Below are positions 41,258 through 52,066 of a stretch of 64,000 nucleotides of DNA, in pieces. The translations under genes were made by a program, and so were the position numbers. The stretch is from Betaproteobacteria bacterium. Its GTDB lineage: Bacteria; Pseudomonadota; Gammaproteobacteria; Burkholderiales; Usitatibacteraceae. The stretch is from assembly GCA_016791265.1 (NCBI GenBank), contig JAEUMY010000010.1:268293-332292 (forward strand). The letters are read 5' to 3'. The notes beneath the pieces were generated by a model, which saw only the letters and a program-made list of their open reading frames with translations, made no database searches and was not told the origin of the DNA. Every line of letters begins with the position of its first letter. Position 1 is the stretch's first letter.

Positions 41258-43711
41258 ATGGCGCTCACCCCGGAAGTGCCACCTTCCGCACTGGACCCCG
41301 TGACCGCGCGCGGCGCGCTCACGGATGGTGATCGCGCCATGGTCGGCCAGCACATCCACGCCGAGCAAGTCCGCCTGCTGTATCGCTTCTCTCTCGTCGG
41401 CTATCTCGCGGAGTTGCTGGTCACGTTCATCCTGGGCGCCATTCTGTGGGTGGAGCTCGCCAACCCGATGCTCTTCGCCTGGTTCGTCGCGGGCTTCATC
41501 GTGATGCTCTCGCGCTACGGCATGTACAAACTCTTCATTCGCGCCAACGCCGGGCCCAAGGACCTGGACAAGTGGGAGAGCCGTTTCGGCATCGGCGCCA
41601 TCGTGATGGCGCTGCTCTGGACGGCGATGGGTACGCTGCTCTTGCCGAAAGACGCCACGCAGCAGATTCCGGTGATCATGCTGGTGGCCCTCCTCACCAC
41701 AGGCTCGGTGGCCTATCTCGCGCCGCACAAGAGCCTCTTCGGCGTCACCTCCTTGCTGGCACTGCTGCCGATGAGCCTCATGCTGGCGCTCACCAGCGGC
41801 AACCGCACGGCGCAGCTCATCGGCGGCGCGCTCCTGGTGCTGGCCATCCTGCTGGTGATGGTGCATAACAAGGTGCATCTGGCCTTGCTGGACGCGCTGT
41901 CCGCGCGCTTTGACAACCTGCTCATGGGCATGAAGCTGGAGGAAGAGAAGACGCGGGTGCAGCAGGCCAATCGCGCGCTCGCCGTGGAGAGCGACGAGCG
42001 GCGCAAGGCCGAGCGGGCCGAACTGGTCGCGCTGCAACGATTGAAGCTGCACCTCGAGCGCACCCCGCTCGGCGTCATCGAGTGGGACATGGGCTTCAAG
42101 GTGTCGACGTGGAATCCGTCCGCCGAGGGCATTTTCGGTTACAGCGCCGCCGAAATGATCGGCGAAAGCGGTCATCGCCTCGTCGCGGGCGACGCGGCCA
42201 ACGACAGCCTCGCGTCCATGTGGTCCGAACTCACTCAGAGTCGCGGCTCCACCCGCGTGCCGCTGGAAGCGCGCAACAAGCGCGGTGAAGTCATCCACAC
42301 CGAGTGGTACAACACGCCGCTGGTGGACGACACCGGCAAGATCATCGGTGTCGCCTCGCTGGTGCAGGACGTGACCGAGCGCTTGAACACCGAGCGCACC
42401 ATTCACTACATGGCGCATCACGATTCGCTCACCGGCCTGCCCAACCGCAGGCTGATGCAGGACCGTCTGAATCAAGCCATTCTCGCCGCGCGGCGGCAGC
42501 AGCGCTACGTGGCGCTCCTCTTCCTCGACCTCGACCGCTTCAAACTGGTCAATGACACGCTGGGCCACGACACCGGCGACTTCGTCTTGCGCGACATCGC
42601 GCGCCGCCTGTCGCGCGTGGTGCGCGAAGGCGACACGGTGTCGCGCGAAGGGGGCGACGAATTCGTGGTGGTGCTGCCCGACCTGGAGCGGCCCGAAGCC
42701 GCGCAAATCGTCGCCAACAAGATTCTGAGCGAACTCGCCAAACCCATCGATGTGGCGGGACAGGAAATCACGGTCACGGCCTCCGTCGGCATTTCGCACT
42801 ATCCCAACGACGCCACCGACGTGAACCAATTGCTGAAGCACGCCGACTCGGCCATGTACCAGGCCAAGGACGCGGGGCGCAACACCGTGCGCTTCTTCAC
42901 CAGCGATCTCAACTTCCTGCTGTCCAAGCGCCTGGAAGTGGAATCGCGTTTGCGCCGCGGCATCGAGCGTGACGAGTTCTTTCTGCGCTACCAGCCGCAG
43001 GTGGATGTCATCTCCGGCCGCGTCATCGGCGTGGAAGCGCTGTTGCGCTGGAACGATCCCAATGTCGGCGAGATCTTCCCCAAGGATTTCATCTCGGTCG
43101 CCGAGGAGCTGGGGCTCATCGTGCCGCTGGGCGAATGGGTGTTCCGCACCGCTTGCAAACAACTCAAGGCCTGGGAGAAGGACGGCTTCGACGAAATCTC
43201 CATCTCGGTCAATCTTTCTCCGCGCCAGTTCGTGTCGCGGAAGCTTCTGCCGTCGATGAAGGCCGCCATTCTGGAGACCGGCGTGGACGCGCACCGCATC
43301 GACCTGGAAATCACCGAATCGATGGCCATGCGCAATCTCGACCAAACCATCGAAATTCTCAGCGAGCTCCGCCAACTGGGCTGCACGATTTCGGTGGACG
43401 ATTTCGGCGTGGGCTACTCGTCGCTCGGGCAGCTGAAACGCCTGCCGGCGCAGACGCTCAAGGTCGACCGCAGCTTCATCGCCCAGGTGCCGGACGATCC
43501 CAACAGTTGCTCCATCACCGAGGCCATCATCGCGATGGGCAAGCGGTTGAAGTTGAACATCATCGCCGAAGGTGTCGAGCAGACTTCGCAACTGGACTTC
43601 CTGCGCGCGTCGGGCTGCGATGCGTTCCAGGGCTACCTCTTCGCCAAGCCGCTCACGGCCGGCGACACGACCGCGCTCCTCAAGTCGCAACGACTGACCA
43701 CGCCCGCCTGA
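41258..43711 (+). CDS. Membrane-anchored GGDEF-EAL protein with PAS domain
   Basis: An 817-residue c-di-GMP enzyme. About six membrane segments in residues 45-205 form an MASE-like sensor, then a short coiled coil, a PAS domain (about 270-385), GGDEF (E-G-G-D-E-F-V-V-V near 465, intact) and EAL (G-V-E-A-L-L-R-W near 590, [21 protein letters not shown], all intact). It may be bifunctional or mainly a phosphodiesterase. Stands alone; no palindrome copies in its 2.4 kb. Confidence 0.92.
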   Translation: MALTPEVPPSALDPVTARGALTDGDRAMVGQHIHAEQVRLLYRFSLVGYLAELLVTFILGAILWVELANPMLFAWFVAGFIVMLSRYGMYKLFIRANAGPKDLDKWESRFGIGAIVMALLWTAMGTLLLPKDATQQIPVIMLVALLTTGSVAYLAPHKSLFGVTSLLALLPMSLMLALTSGNRTAQLIGGALLVLAILLVMVHNKVHLALLDALSARFDNLLMGMKLEEEKTRVQQANRALAVESDERRKAERAELVALQRLKLHLERTPLGVIEWDMGFKVSTWNPSAEGIFGYSAAEMIGESGHRLVAGDAANDSLASMWSELTQSRGSTRVPLEARNKRGEVIHTEWYNTPLVDDTGKIIGVASLVQDVTERLNTERTIHYMAHHDSLTGLPNRRLMQDRLNQAILAARRQQRYVALLFLDLDRFKLVNDTLGHDTGDFVLRDIARRLSRVVREGDTVSREGGDEFVVVLPDLERPEAAQIVANKILSELAKPIDVAGQEITVTASVGISHYPNDATDVNQLLKHADSAMYQAKDAGRNTVRFFTSDLNFLLSKRLEVESRLRRGIERDEFFLRYQPQVDVISGRVIGVEALLRWNDPNVGEIFPKDFISVAEELGLIVPLGEWVFRTACKQLKAWEKDGFDEISISVNLSPRQFVSRKLLPSMKAAILETGVDAHRIDLEITESMAMRNLDQTIEILSELRQLGCTISVDDFGVGYSSLGQLKRLPAQTLKVDRSFIAQVPDDPNSCSITEAIIAMGKRLKLNIIAEGVEQTSQLDFLRASGCDAFQGYLFAKPLTAGDTTALLKSQRLTTPA

Positions 43712-43862
43712 CGGTTTCCGCCATTGCGACGTTTTATTGCATCGCACCAACAACAACTGGTCTGGTGGGGTGCTTAGCGCCCCCGCGATATGCGAAAATG
43801 TGCGGCTATTCGTACCGCGTTTCATCAAGCGGACACTGATTTCTGCTATCGGAGAGTCGTTC

Positions 43863-45743
43863 ATGCATGCCCAGGTCCAACCGGTCGCCGCCCAGGTACC
43901 TCATGAAATCCCCACCCGAAACAAGGCCTTGCTGAAATGGGTGGATGAAGTGGTTCAACTCTGCCAGCCGGATCGGGTGCATTGGTGCGATGGCTCGGAC
44001 GCGGAATACGACCAGCTCTGCGCCGAGCTGGTCCAAGGCGGCACCTTCAAGCGCCTCAACGAAACCCTGCGCCCCAACTCCTATCTCGCGTGGTCGGACC
44101 CGTCGGACGTGGCGCGCGTCGAGGACCGCACTTTCATCTGCTCAGAGGACAAGAACGACGCCGGCCCCACCAACAACTGGGTGGACCCGACGGAGATGCG
44201 CGCGACCTTGACCGGTCTCTTCAAGGGCTGCATGAAGGGCCGCACGCTGTACGTCGTGCCGTTCAGCATGGGCCCGCTGGGTTCCCCCATCGCGCATATT
44301 GGTGTCGAGCTGACCGACTCGGCCTACGCCGCCGTCAACATGAAACTCATGACCCGCATGGGCGGCAAGGTGCTGGACGTGCTGGGCGAGGACGGTCATT
44401 TCGTCCCGTGTCTGCATTCGGTCGGCGCGCCGCTCGATTCTGCCAAACTCGCCGGCCAAAAGGATGTCGTCTGGCCGTGCAACAAGGAACACAAGTACAT
44501 CGTGCATTTTCCCGAGACGCAGGAAATCTGGTCCTACGGTTCGGGCTACGGTGGCAATGCGCTGCTCGGCAAGAAATGCTTCGCGCTACGCATCGCCTCC
44601 ATCATGGGGCGTCAGGATGCGGACCAGAGCGGGGGCTGGCTCGCCGAGCACATGCTGATCCTCGGTGTCGAGTCGCCGGCGGGCAAGAAGCACTATGTCA
44701 CCGCCGCCTTCCCCTCCGCCTGCGGCAAGACCAACTTCGCCATGCTGGTGCCGCCCAAGGAATTTGCCGACGCGGGCTGGAAAGTCACCACGGTGGGCGA
44801 CGACATCGCTTGGATCAAGCCGGTGAAAGACGAGAAGACCGGTGAGACGCGGCTCCATGCGATCAATCCGGAAGCGGGCTTCTTCGGTGTGGCGCCCGGC
44901 ACCTCGCTCTCCACCAACCCGAATTGCATCAACACGCTGAAGGCCAACGTCATCTTCACCAACGTGGCACTCACGCCGGACGGCGACGTGTGGTGGGAAG
45001 GTCTCACCAAGGAGCCGCCCGGAGCGCTCACCGACTGGACCGGACAGGCCTGGACGCCCGGTTGCGGCCGCCCCGCCGCGCACGCGAACGCGCGCTTCAC
45101 CGTGTCCGCCGCGCAGTGCCCGTCCATCGACGAGAATTGGGACAGCCCGGCGGGTGTGCCGATCTCGGCCATGATTTTCGGCGGGCGTCGCTCGACCACC
45201 GTGCCGCTCGTCACCGAAGCCGCCAACTGGAGCGACGGCGTGTACATGGCGGCCACGCTGGGTTCAGAGACCACTGCCGCCATCGTGGGCCAAGTCGGCG
45301 TGGTGCGTCGTGATCCGTTCGCGATGCTGGCCTTCTGCGGCTACAACATGGCGGACTATTTCAACCACTGGATCGGCATGCAGGACAAGATCACGGTGAA
45401 GCCGCGTCTGTACACCGTCAACTGGTTCAGAAAGGACGAGAGCGGCAAGTTCATCTGGCCGGGTTATGGCGAGAACATGCGCGTATTGAAGTGGATCGTC
45501 GAACGCGTCGAAGGCAAGGCTGCCGCCACCGAATCGCCGCTGGGATTCATCCCGAGCTATCGGGACCTCGACTGGACCGGCAGCGGCTTTGGCGAAGACA
45601 AGTTCGCGAGCCTCACCAGCGTGGACACCGCGCAGTGGCGGCAGGAGCTGAAGCTGCATGAAGAGCTGCTCACCAAACTGTCGCTTCGTTTGCCGGTGGC
45701 GGTGAAGTCGCGCTACGACCAGCTCTCGGCGGCACTGGCCTGA
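43863..45743 (+). CDS. pckG: Phosphoenolpyruvate carboxykinase (GTP)
   Basis: A 626-residue enzyme converting oxaloacetate + GTP to PEP + CO2. The P-loop [10 protein letters not shown] is near 281, the preceding active-site region is [10 protein letters not shown], and G-R-R-S-T-T-V-P lies near 440; all are GTP-type. Start at MHAQVQP with GGAGA 8 bases upstream. With ppsA and pfp it supports gluconeogenesis. Confidence 0.97.
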   Translation: MHAQVQPVAAQVPHEIPTRNKALLKWVDEVVQLCQPDRVHWCDGSDAEYDQLCAELVQGGTFKRLNETLRPNSYLAWSDPSDVARVEDRTFICSEDKNDAGPTNNWVDPTEMRATLTGLFKGCMKGRTLYVVPFSMGPLGSPIAHIGVELTDSAYAAVNMKLMTRMGGKVLDVLGEDGHFVPCLHSVGAPLDSAKLAGQKDVVWPCNKEHKYIVHFPETQEIWSYGSGYGGNALLGKKCFALRIASIMGRQDADQSGGWLAEHMLILGVESPAGKKHYVTAAFPSACGKTNFAMLVPPKEFADAGWKVTTVGDDIAWIKPVKDEKTGETRLHAINPEAGFFGVAPGTSLSTNPNCINTLKANVIFTNVALTPDGDVWWEGLTKEPPGALTDWTGQAWTPGCGRPAAHANARFTVSAAQCPSIDENWDSPAGVPISAMIFGGRRSTTVPLVTEAANWSDGVYMAATLGSETTAAIVGQVGVVRRDPFAMLAFCGYNMADYFNHWIGMQDKITVKPRLYTVNWFRKDESGKFIWPGYGENMRVLKWIVERVEGKAAATESPLGFIPSYRDLDWTGSGFGEDKFASLTSVDTAQWRQELKLHEELLTKLSLRLPVAVKSRYDQLSAALA

Positions 45744-45746
45744 TCC

Positions 45747-45758
45747 GCGAATATTCGC
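45747..45758. repeat. GCGAATATTCGC palindrome just after the pckG stop
   Basis: Starts four bases after the TGA and 15 bases before the terminator stem. Confidence 0.9.
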
Positions 45759-45773
45759 AGGCGAACACAATGA

Positions 45774-45802
45774 AACGGGCGCCGGAAAAACCGGCGCCCG
45801 TT
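45774..45802. terminator. Bidirectional terminator between pckG and the DUF3617 gene
   Basis: Perfect 12-bp stem AACGGGCGCCGG with an AAAAA loop, between convergent genes. Confidence 0.75.
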
Positions 45803-45816
45803 GTCGTTCCAGCGGA

Positions 45817-46311
45817 CTACTTCCCTGGCGGCGGTGGTGAGGCGGGCGGGGCCGGCTGACTCGGCGGCGGCGATGCTGGCGGCTCGCAGGTGTCGGCGAT
45901 TCGCAACGATTCGGCCGTGATGGAGAGCGCGCCCTGCCTGGGAATGTTGAACACCACCTGATAGCCCAGCCGGTTGGGCGCGGGCTGACGCGTGGCGATT
46001 TCGGCCGTGGTGCCGTCCTTGCAGGTCCACTTGATCTGCGAACGCCCCTCGGCTTCGCGCTTGTCGCTCACCCAGCACTGGGTGCTGAGCCGCTTCACCA
46101 TGTCCTCGAACTTCAGCATGTCCTCGGCATTGCGCTGCTTCGGGCCGAGACACTGCTTTTCGACGCGGCGCTCGACTTTCGGCTCGCGGTCGCGCGGACC
46201 GTAGCGTTCGATTTTCGACACCGTCTCCCACAGGCTGAAGCTGGGCGGCGTCTCGGCGCGCGCGCCGCTCGCCACCACCCCGAGTCCCATCACCACTGCG
46301 AATATTCGCAT
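45817..46311 (-). CDS. DUF3617-type periplasmic protein
   Basis: A 164-residue exported protein. Signal peptide M-R-I-F-A-V-V-M-G-L-G-V-V-A-S-G-A-R-A is cleaved before E-T-P-P, then W-E-T-V, two conserved-looking Cys (C-L-G-P and C-W-V-S) and a proline-rich C-terminus. Start at ATG 46311 with GGAGAG 8 bases upstream. The palindrome follows the start codon directly, so codons 2-5 (CGA ATA TTC GCA) are dictated by it. Family function unknown. Confidence 0.75.
   Translation of the reverse strand: MRIFAVVMGLGVVASGARAETPPSFSLWETVSKIERYGPRDREPKVERRVEKQCLGPKQRNAEDMLKFEDMVKRLSTQCWVSDKREAEGRSQIKWTCKDGTTAEIATRQPAPNRLGYQVVFNIPRQGALSITAESLRIADTCEPPASPPPSQPAPPASPPPPGK
46298..46309. repeat. GCGAATATTCGC palindrome overlapping a start codon
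   Basis: The G of the ATG is its first base; R-I-F-A frame in the signal peptide. Confidence 0.9.
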
Positions 46312-46332
46312 CACGTTCACTCTCCTTGTTCG

Positions 46333-47532
46333 CTACACCCGCGTCCTGAACCCGGCCGCATTGAGTTGTTCGACAATACTCGCCACATGATCGGGGCCGC
46401 GCGCCTTCACCACCACTTCCAAAAGCGCGTCTTGCACCGGCAAGTCGGTGAAGGCGCGCTGATGCCGCACCTCCTCGATGTTGGCATTGGCCTCGGCCAG
46501 AAGCGCGGCGATGCGCGCGAGTGAACCCGGCACATCGCGGATCCGCACCTGCAACCTCGCCAGCCGCCCTGCGCGCACCATGCCGCGTTCGATGATGCCG
46601 GAGAGCACCAGCGGGTCGATGTTGCCGCCGCAGAGCACCAACCCCACCTTGGCGCCGGCGAAGCGCTCGCGGTTCCTGAGCAATGCCGCCAATGAGGCCG
46701 CGCCGGCGCCTTCAACCACGGTCTTCTCGATTTCCAGCAGCATGACGATGGCTTCCTCGATGTCGCCTTCATCGACCAGCAGCACATCCTCGACGTGGAG
46801 GCGCGCGATGTCGCGGTTGCGCTCGCCCGCCTTTTTCACCGCGATGCCTTCGGCGATGGTGCTGGCGCCGTACTCCGCGGCCTCGTCATACAACGCGGCG
46901 CGCATCGACGGAAAGCGTGTCGTCTGCACACCGATGACGCGAATATTCGCATTGCGCGCATGCGCGGCCACGGCGATGCCGCCGATCAACCCGCCGCCGC
47001 CGATGGCGATGACGAGTGTGTCGAGATCGGGCTGCGCGTCCAGCATCTCCAGCCCGATGGTGCCTTGGCCCGCGATGACCTTGTCGTCGTCGTAGGGATG
47101 CACGAACGTGAGGCCGCGCTCATCGGCGAGCTTCAGCGCATGCGCCTTGGCGTCGTCGAATGTCTCGCCATGCAGGATCACCGCCGCGCCGTGCCGCTCG
47201 GTCATGTCCACCTTCACATGCGGCGTGAACACCGGCATGACGATGACGGCGGGAATGCCAAGCCGGGTCGCATGATGCGCGACACCCTGCGCGTGATTGC
47301 CGGCCGACGCCGCGATGACGCCGCGCGCCTTCTCGTTCCCGGTCAGCGACAACAACTTGTTGAGCGCGCCGCGCTCCTTGAACGAGGCCGTGTACTGGTG
47401 GTTCTCGAACTTGAGCCAGACCTCGGCGCCGGTGATGGCGGAGAGTGTCCGCGAATGCAGGCACGGGGTGTTGACGACATGGCCCTTCAGCGCCTCTGCC
47501 GCCACATGAATGTCGTCAACGGTCACGCCCAT
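46333..47532 (-). CDS. ilvA: Threonine ammonia-lyase with ACT domain
   Basis: A 399-residue PLP enzyme deaminating threonine to 2-oxobutanoate. The PLP lysine lies in T-A-S-F-K-E-R-G-A near 50; the glycine loop A-I-G-G-G-G-L-I-G-G is near 180. A single ACT-like domain is at about 325-399, so this is the shorter type found in catabolic and some biosynthetic enzymes, not the 500-residue E. coli IlvA. One palindrome copy encodes N-A-N-I-R-V near 197. Confidence 0.9.
   Translation of the reverse strand: MGVTVDDIHVAAEALKGHVVNTPCLHSRTLSAITGAEVWLKFENHQYTASFKERGALNKLLSLTGNEKARGVIAASAGNHAQGVAHHATRLGIPAVIVMPVFTPHVKVDMTERHGAAVILHGETFDDAKAHALKLADERGLTFVHPYDDDKVIAGQGTIGLEMLDAQPDLDTLVIAIGGGGLIGGIAVAAHARNANIRVIGVQTTRFPSMRAALYDEAAEYGASTIAEGIAVKKAGERNRDIARLHVEDVLLVDEGDIEEAIVMLLEIEKTVVEGAGAASLAALLRNRERFAGAKVGLVLCGGNIDPLVLSGIIERGMVRAGRLARLQVRIRDVPGSLARIAALLAEANANIEEVRHQRAFTDLPVQDALLEVVVKARGPDHVASIVEQLNAAGFRTRV
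46939..46950. repeat. GCGAATATTCGC palindrome inside ilvA
   Basis: A-N-I-R frame. Confidence 0.9.
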
Positions 47533-47542
47533 GTCGTGGCTT

Positions 47543-47554
47543 GCGAATATTCGC
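47543..47554. repeat. GCGAATATTCGC palindrome between ilvA and dadA
   Basis: Its last base is the final base of the dadA TAG stop, the same stop-overlap seen at miaA; it lies 10 bases upstream of the ilvA start. Confidence 0.9.
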
Positions 47555-48804
47555 TAAAGAAAGTGGAAATCCACATCCGGCTTCCGCCCCGACACGATTT
47601 CCGCCAGCGCCTTGCCCGATCCCGGCCCTTCGGTCCAGCCCAGCGTGCCGTGGCCGGTGTTGAGGAAGAGATTGGAATACTTGCTGCGACCGATGAGCGG
47701 CACGTTGCTGGGTGTCGCCGGGCGCAAGCCGGTCCAGTACACCGGGTTGTCGTAGTCCGCCGCGCCGGGAAAGAGTTCGCGCGCGCGCTTCACCAGCGCT
47801 TCGGTGCGCACCATGGAAAGATGCGTGGAATAGCCGTCCAGCTCCGCCGTGCCCGCGATGCGCAGGCGATCACCCAGCCTTGTGAACACGATCTTCATGG
47901 CCTCGTCGGTGAGGCTCACTGACGGCGCGCCGGAAAAGCCAGCGGTCGACAGCGTGGCCGAGTACCCCTTGGCCGGGTACACCGGAATGGTGATCCCGAT
48001 CTGCTTCAGCAGAAGATAGCTGTACGAACCAGCGGCGCAGACATAGGTATCGGCGAAGAGGGTTTCGGTGTGCCCCGTCGAATAGCGCACGCGCACGCCG
48101 GAGATTTTTCCTTTGTCGGTTTCGATGGCCTCGATGTTGGCGCCGTAGCGAATGTCCACGCCCGCGGCCTGCGTCAACGCGGCGAGGTGCTCGGTGAAGA
48201 GCTTGGCGTCGCCGGACTCGTCGGTCTCGGCATAGGTGGCGCCGGCCAGCTTGTCGCGAATATTCGCGAGGGCGGGCTCGATGGCGATGGCTTCCTCCGC
48301 CGATTTCACTGAGCGCTCGATGCCGTACTGGCGCAGCAGCTCGGAAGATTTCTGCGCGGCTTCGAAGTCACCCTTGTCCACGTAGAACTGCAAAATGCCG
48401 CGAGTCAAATGATCGTATTCAATACCGGTGTCGCGGCGCAGCTCTTGCAGGGCCTGGCGGCTGTAGAGCCCGAGATTCACCATTTCGCGGATGTTGCGCT
48501 CGAACCGCCAGGGCAGGCATTCGACGAGGAAGCGCATGCCCCACGACATCTGGTGCCACTCCAGTCTGGGCCGGAAGAGGAGCGGGGCATCGTCCCGCAT
48601 CAACCACTTCAGCACCTTGAACGGCGCGCCGGGCGCGGCCCACGGCTCGGACTGTGACACCGAAATCTGCCCGCCATTGGCGAAACTGGTTTCAAGACCG
48701 GCCCCTGGCTGGCGATCCACCACCACGACCTCATGCCCGCACTGCTTCAGATACCACGCTGAACTGACCCCGATGACGCCGGCGCCGAGCACCAGAACAC
48801 GCAT
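47554..48804 (-). CDS. dadA: D-amino acid dehydrogenase small subunit
   Basis: A 416-residue FAD enzyme oxidising D-alanine and other D-amino acids to oxoacids. N-terminal dinucleotide fold V-L-G-A-G-V-I-G-V-S-S-A near 4-15; S-F-A-N-G-G-Q-I near 42; C-terminal G-H-G-T-L-G-W-T-E-G-P-G-S-G. Start at MRVLVLGAG. One palindrome copy encodes L-A-N-I-R-D near 181. Next to ilvA and near ald, consistent with amino-acid catabolism. Confidence 0.94.
   Translation of the reverse strand: MRVLVLGAGVIGVSSAWYLKQCGHEVVVVDRQPGAGLETSFANGGQISVSQSEPWAAPGAPFKVLKWLMRDDAPLLFRPRLEWHQMSWGMRFLVECLPWRFERNIREMVNLGLYSRQALQELRRDTGIEYDHLTRGILQFYVDKGDFEAAQKSSELLRQYGIERSVKSAEEAIAIEPALANIRDKLAGATYAETDESGDAKLFTEHLAALTQAAGVDIRYGANIEAIETDKGKISGVRVRYSTGHTETLFADTYVCAAGSYSYLLLKQIGITIPVYPAKGYSATLSTAGFSGAPSVSLTDEAMKIVFTRLGDRLRIAGTAELDGYSTHLSMVRTEALVKRARELFPGAADYDNPVYWTGLRPATPSNVPLIGRSKYSNLFLNTGHGTLGWTEGPGSGKALAEIVSGRKPDVDFHFL
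48256..48267. repeat. GCGAATATTCGC palindrome inside dadA
   Basis: A-N-I-R frame; flanks C/G extend the symmetry by one base. Confidence 0.9.
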
Positions 48805-48939
48805 TGCTTCACCCTGCGGAAGATTGGAAAACAGCGCGCATTGTCGCACGGGCGCTTCTGCCGACTGGTATGCCGTCCGGTCTCAGGCGACGGGATTTGG
48901 ATTACCATTACGGCCTATTCACGATCAGCGCGATCTCAC

Positions 48940-49806
48940 ATGTCCTTCAGCCCGCTGCTCACGTTCGTTCAGGACTCCTGCGAATACAACCCGGCCGACG
49001 AGCTGATTCCATTTGTCGCCGAAGGCTCGCTCATCGGCTGGGTCACGCGCGAATTCGCCGATCAGCTCGCCGACTGGCCCGATGTGTTCACCGTGCGTCC
49101 GCGCGGCGTGACCCTGTCCTCCGACCTCGGCGATGTCGACAAGCGCAGCCTCGCCGTGGCCGAGGTGATCGAAGCGCTGGCCATGAGCGGCATCATCAAA
49201 GGCTGGCGGAGCGAACAGGTGTCGGTCGGCAACTCTTTTCATGCCGACCCGATCTTGCATGTGGAGCGCGCGGCTGCGCGGCATTTCGGCTTCATGGTGT
49301 ACGCGTCGCACTGCACTGGCCACACGGTCGCGGATGGCATGCCCATGATCTGGCTGGCGCGTCGCGCCAAGACCAAGGATGTCGACCCCGGCAAGCTGGA
49401 CAATCTCGTCGGCGGCCGCATCTCGCGCGGCATGACGCCCACCGAGACCATGTACAAGGAGGCCTGGGAGGAGGCGGGCGTCAGCCGTGACACGGCAAAG
49501 GCCTCGCGCGCGGCCGGCGCGTTGCGCGTGTGCCGCAAGATTCCGGAAGGCGTGCATCGCGAAATCATTTTTGTGCATGACCTCTACCTGGGCCCCGACT
49601 TCCGCCCGGAGAACCAGGACGGCGAGGTCGAACGCTTCTACTGCCTGACACCAGACGATGCCTTGGCCCGCGTCGAGAGAATGACCACCGGGGGCGATTT
49701 CACCGTCGAAGCCGCCATTGTGATGCTGAACTTTCTGGTCAGGCGCGGATTCTATTCGCCTGAGCGCGCGGACTATGTGGATTTGCTGCGCGCGATGACA
49801 CCTTAG
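48940..49806 (+). CDS. DUF4743-Nudix hydrolase
   Basis: A 288-residue protein. N-terminal DUF4743-like region (residues 1-110), then a Nudix domain with the box G-G-R-I-S-R-G-M-T-P-T-E and E-A-W-E-E-A-G-V near 155-178. This architecture is shared with fungal and plant Nudix proteins related to thiamin diphosphate breakdown. The substrate here is not shown. ATG at 48940 chosen because homology starts there. Confidence 0.85.
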   Translation: MSFSPLLTFVQDSCEYNPADELIPFVAEGSLIGWVTREFADQLADWPDVFTVRPRGVTLSSDLGDVDKRSLAVAEVIEALAMSGIIKGWRSEQVSVGNSFHADPILHVERAAARHFGFMVYASHCTGHTVADGMPMIWLARRAKTKDVDPGKLDNLVGGRISRGMTPTETMYKEAWEEAGVSRDTAKASRAAGALRVCRKIPEGVHREIIFVHDLYLGPDFRPENQDGEVERFYCLTPDDALARVERMTTGGDFTVEAAIVMLNFLVRRGFYSPERADYVDLLRAMTP

Positions 49807-49819
49807 ATCGTTGATCGCC

Positions 49820-50629
49820 ATGCCGCCCCTGAAGATCGGCCTCTCCGCCCGCCTGCTCTACCCCGACCCGCGCCGCGTTTTCCTGCCGACGAAGTCGGTC
49901 CAGTATCTGGAACAGTCCGTCGCCAACTGGGTGATGTCGGCCGAGGTGCTGGCGTTCATGATCCCGGCCATCAGTTACGCCGCGCCGCACTTTCCCAAAA
50001 ACCTCGGCGTCGCCGACTACGTGTCCAATCTGGACGGATTGGTGATGCAAGGCGGCGCGGATGTGTCGCCGGAGACTTACGGTGAGACGCCCATCAACCC
50101 CGAGTGGTCGGGAGACCGGGTGCGCGATCTCTATGAGATCGAGTTGTTCAACGAGTTTGTGCGTCAAGGCAAGCCGGTCTTGGGCATTTGCCGAGGCTGT
50201 CAGCTCATCAATGTGGCCTTCGGCGGCACCTTGTTTCAGGACATCTCGACGCAGGTGCCCGCCACCATCGAGCACTGGTGCGACAAGCGCTATGAGCACA
50301 ACTTCCATGACTTGCACATCCTGCCGGACACGGCCCTGGCGCGCATCTATCCCGGTGTGCGGATGGCGCGCATCAACACCATCCATCACCAGGCGGTGAA
50401 GGATCTGGGCCGCGATCTCGTCATCGAGGCCATCTCCGATCCCGACGGCATCGTCGAGGCGGTGCGCTGGCAAGGCCCGTCCTACGTGCGCGGTGTGCAG
50501 TGGCACCCCGAGTTCATGGACCCGAAGAATCCGTCGCTGCTGGATGGCAAGCCCATCCTGGACGAATTCGTCGCCGCCTGCCACGCCGTGCGCGCCGGCG
50601 AAAAGCAAGCTCGCGTTCGCGCGGTCTGA
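49820..50629 (+). CDS. Class I glutamine amidotransferase-like hydrolase (peptidase C26)
   Basis: A 269-residue protein. Nucleophile Cys in G-I-C-R-G-C-Q near 118-124, catalytic His-Pro-Glu in Q-W-H-P-E-F near 228. Resembles gamma-glutamyl-GABA hydrolase PuuD. No polyamine genes are adjacent, so the substrate is open. Follows the Nudix gene by 13 bases, likely the same transcript. Confidence 0.86.
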   Translation: MPPLKIGLSARLLYPDPRRVFLPTKSVQYLEQSVANWVMSAEVLAFMIPAISYAAPHFPKNLGVADYVSNLDGLVMQGGADVSPETYGETPINPEWSGDRVRDLYEIELFNEFVRQGKPVLGICRGCQLINVAFGGTLFQDISTQVPATIEHWCDKRYEHNFHDLHILPDTALARIYPGVRMARINTIHHQAVKDLGRDLVIEAISDPDGIVEAVRWQGPSYVRGVQWHPEFMDPKNPSLLDGKPILDEFVAACHAVRAGEKQARVRAV

Positions 50630-50829
50630 ACGATCCGCGACGGCTCGTCATGCCTTGAGCGCGCCGCAAGAGCGCGCTGACACGCTCGCCGCGTTCCCTC
50701 TCGCGCCACCCCGGCTTCAGCGCCCGGTGGCGACGGGCAGGTACACTTCTCCGAATAACAGGCGGCGCCGGAGCAGCCATGCGCTGTCCCGGCGGCAACC
50801 TGCCGTCACTACCGCACCCGGAGAAGACC

Positions 50830-51954
50830 ATGCAGATCGGCGTACCCAAGGAAATCAAGAACCACGAATATCGCGTCGGACTGACGCCCGGTAGCATCAA
50901 GGAACTGGTCGCGCACGGCCACAAGGTGCTGGTGGAGACCGGCGCGGGTGCCGGCATCGGCATGAGCGATGGCGACTATCAATCCGCCGGCGCCGCCATC
51001 GCCGAATCCGCCACGCGAATATTCGCGGAGGCGGAACTCATCGTGAAAGTGAAAGAGCCGCAGGCCGGCGAGCGAAAGCAATTGCGCAAAGGCCAGGTGC
51101 TCTTCACCTATCTGCATCTCGCGCCGGACCCCGAACAGACCAAGGATCTCATCGCCTCGGGCGCCACCTGCATCGCTTATGAAACCGTGACCAGCGCGAA
51201 GGGCGGGTTGCCCCTCTTGGCGCCGATGTCGGAAGTCGCCGGACGCATGTCCATTCAAGCCGGCGCCACCGCGCTGCAAAAGGCCAACGGCGGACGCGGC
51301 GTGCTGTTGGGCGGCGTCCCGGGCGTCGAGCCGGGCAAGGTCGTGATTCTCGGTGGCGGGGTGGTCGGCTCCCACGCCGCGGACATGGCCGTTGGACTCG
51401 GTGCGGACGTGACCGTGATCGACCGCTCCATCGACGTGCTGCGCGCGCTCAACGCCCACTGGGGCGGCCGCGTGAAAACGGTCGTCTCGACGCAAAGCGC
51501 CATCGAGCAGCATCTCCTCACCGCCGACCTGGTCATCGGCGGCGTGCTGATTCCCGGCGCCGCGGCGCCCAAGCTGGTCAGTGCCGCCATGATCCGGCGC
51601 ATGCAGCCAGGCAGCGTGGTGGTGGATGTGGCCATCGACCAGGGCGGTTGCTTCGAAACTTCTCATGCGACGACACACGCGGACCCGACCTACGTGGTCG
51701 ATGGCGTGGTCCACTACTGCGTGGCCAACATGCCCGGCGCCGTGCCGCGCACGTCGACATTCGCGTTGAACAATGTGACGCTGCCTTTTGTCCTCGCCAT
51801 CGCGGGCAAGGGTTGGCGCCGCGCGCTGATCGAGGATCCGCATCTGCTGAACGGCCTGAACGTCGATGACGGTCAGCTCACCAGTCATGAAGTGGGTGAG
51901 GCGCAGGGCGTGTCCAGCATCAGCGCGGCCGAGGCGGTCAAGCGCGCGCATTGA
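50830..51954 (+). CDS. ald: Alanine dehydrogenase
   Basis: A 374-residue NAD enzyme interconverting L-alanine and pyruvate + ammonia. [16 protein letters not shown] is the diagnostic start; K-V-K-E-P near 72-76 and the NAD fold V-I-L-G-G-G-V-V-G near 174 follow. One palindrome copy encodes A-T-R-I-F-A-E-A near 62-66. With dadA it gives routes from both alanine enantiomers to pyruvate. Confidence 0.96.
   Translation: MQIGVPKEIKNHEYRVGLTPGSIKELVAHGHKVLVETGAGAGIGMSDGDYQSAGAAIAESATRIFAEAELIVKVKEPQAGERKQLRKGQVLFTYLHLAPDPEQTKDLIASGATCIAYETVTSAKGGLPLLAPMSEVAGRMSIQAGATALQKANGGRGVLLGGVPGVEPGKVVILGGGVVGSHAADMAVGLGADVTVIDRSIDVLRALNAHWGGRVKTVVSTQSAIEQHLLTADLVIGGVLIPGAAAPKLVSAAMIRRMQPGSVVVDVAIDQGGCFETSHATTHADPTYVVDGVVHYCVANMPGAVPRTSTFALNNVTLPFVLAIAGKGWRRALIEDPHLLNGLNVDDGQLTSHEVGEAQGVSSISAAEAVKRAH
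51015..51026. repeat. GCGAATATTCGC palindrome inside ald
   Basis: R-I-F-A frame. Confidence 0.9.
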
Positions 51955-51978
51955 GCAGCTCAGGAGTCATGACACCGA

Positions 51979-52051
51979 CCGTTCGGGCTGAGGTATCTGA
52001 GCCCGCCGCACAATCTCAATCGATTGCCCTTCGATACCTCTGGGCGAACGG
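51979..52051. repeat. REP-like inverted pair between ald and sbtA
   Basis: CCGTTCGGGCTGAGGTATC and, inverted, GATACCTCTGGGCGAACGG face each other across a 35-base spacer; 15 of 19 positions match. The sequence style is that of degenerate extragenic palindromes common in proteobacteria. Confidence 0.65.
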
Positions 52052-52066
52052 AACAAGCGCGCATTG

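Noticed and set aside
41222..43864. 880-codon open frame opposite the GGDEF-EAL gene
   Set aside because: High-GC shadow frame; its composition (His/Arg/Gln/Ala-rich, no motifs) mirrors the real gene, which has intact domains.
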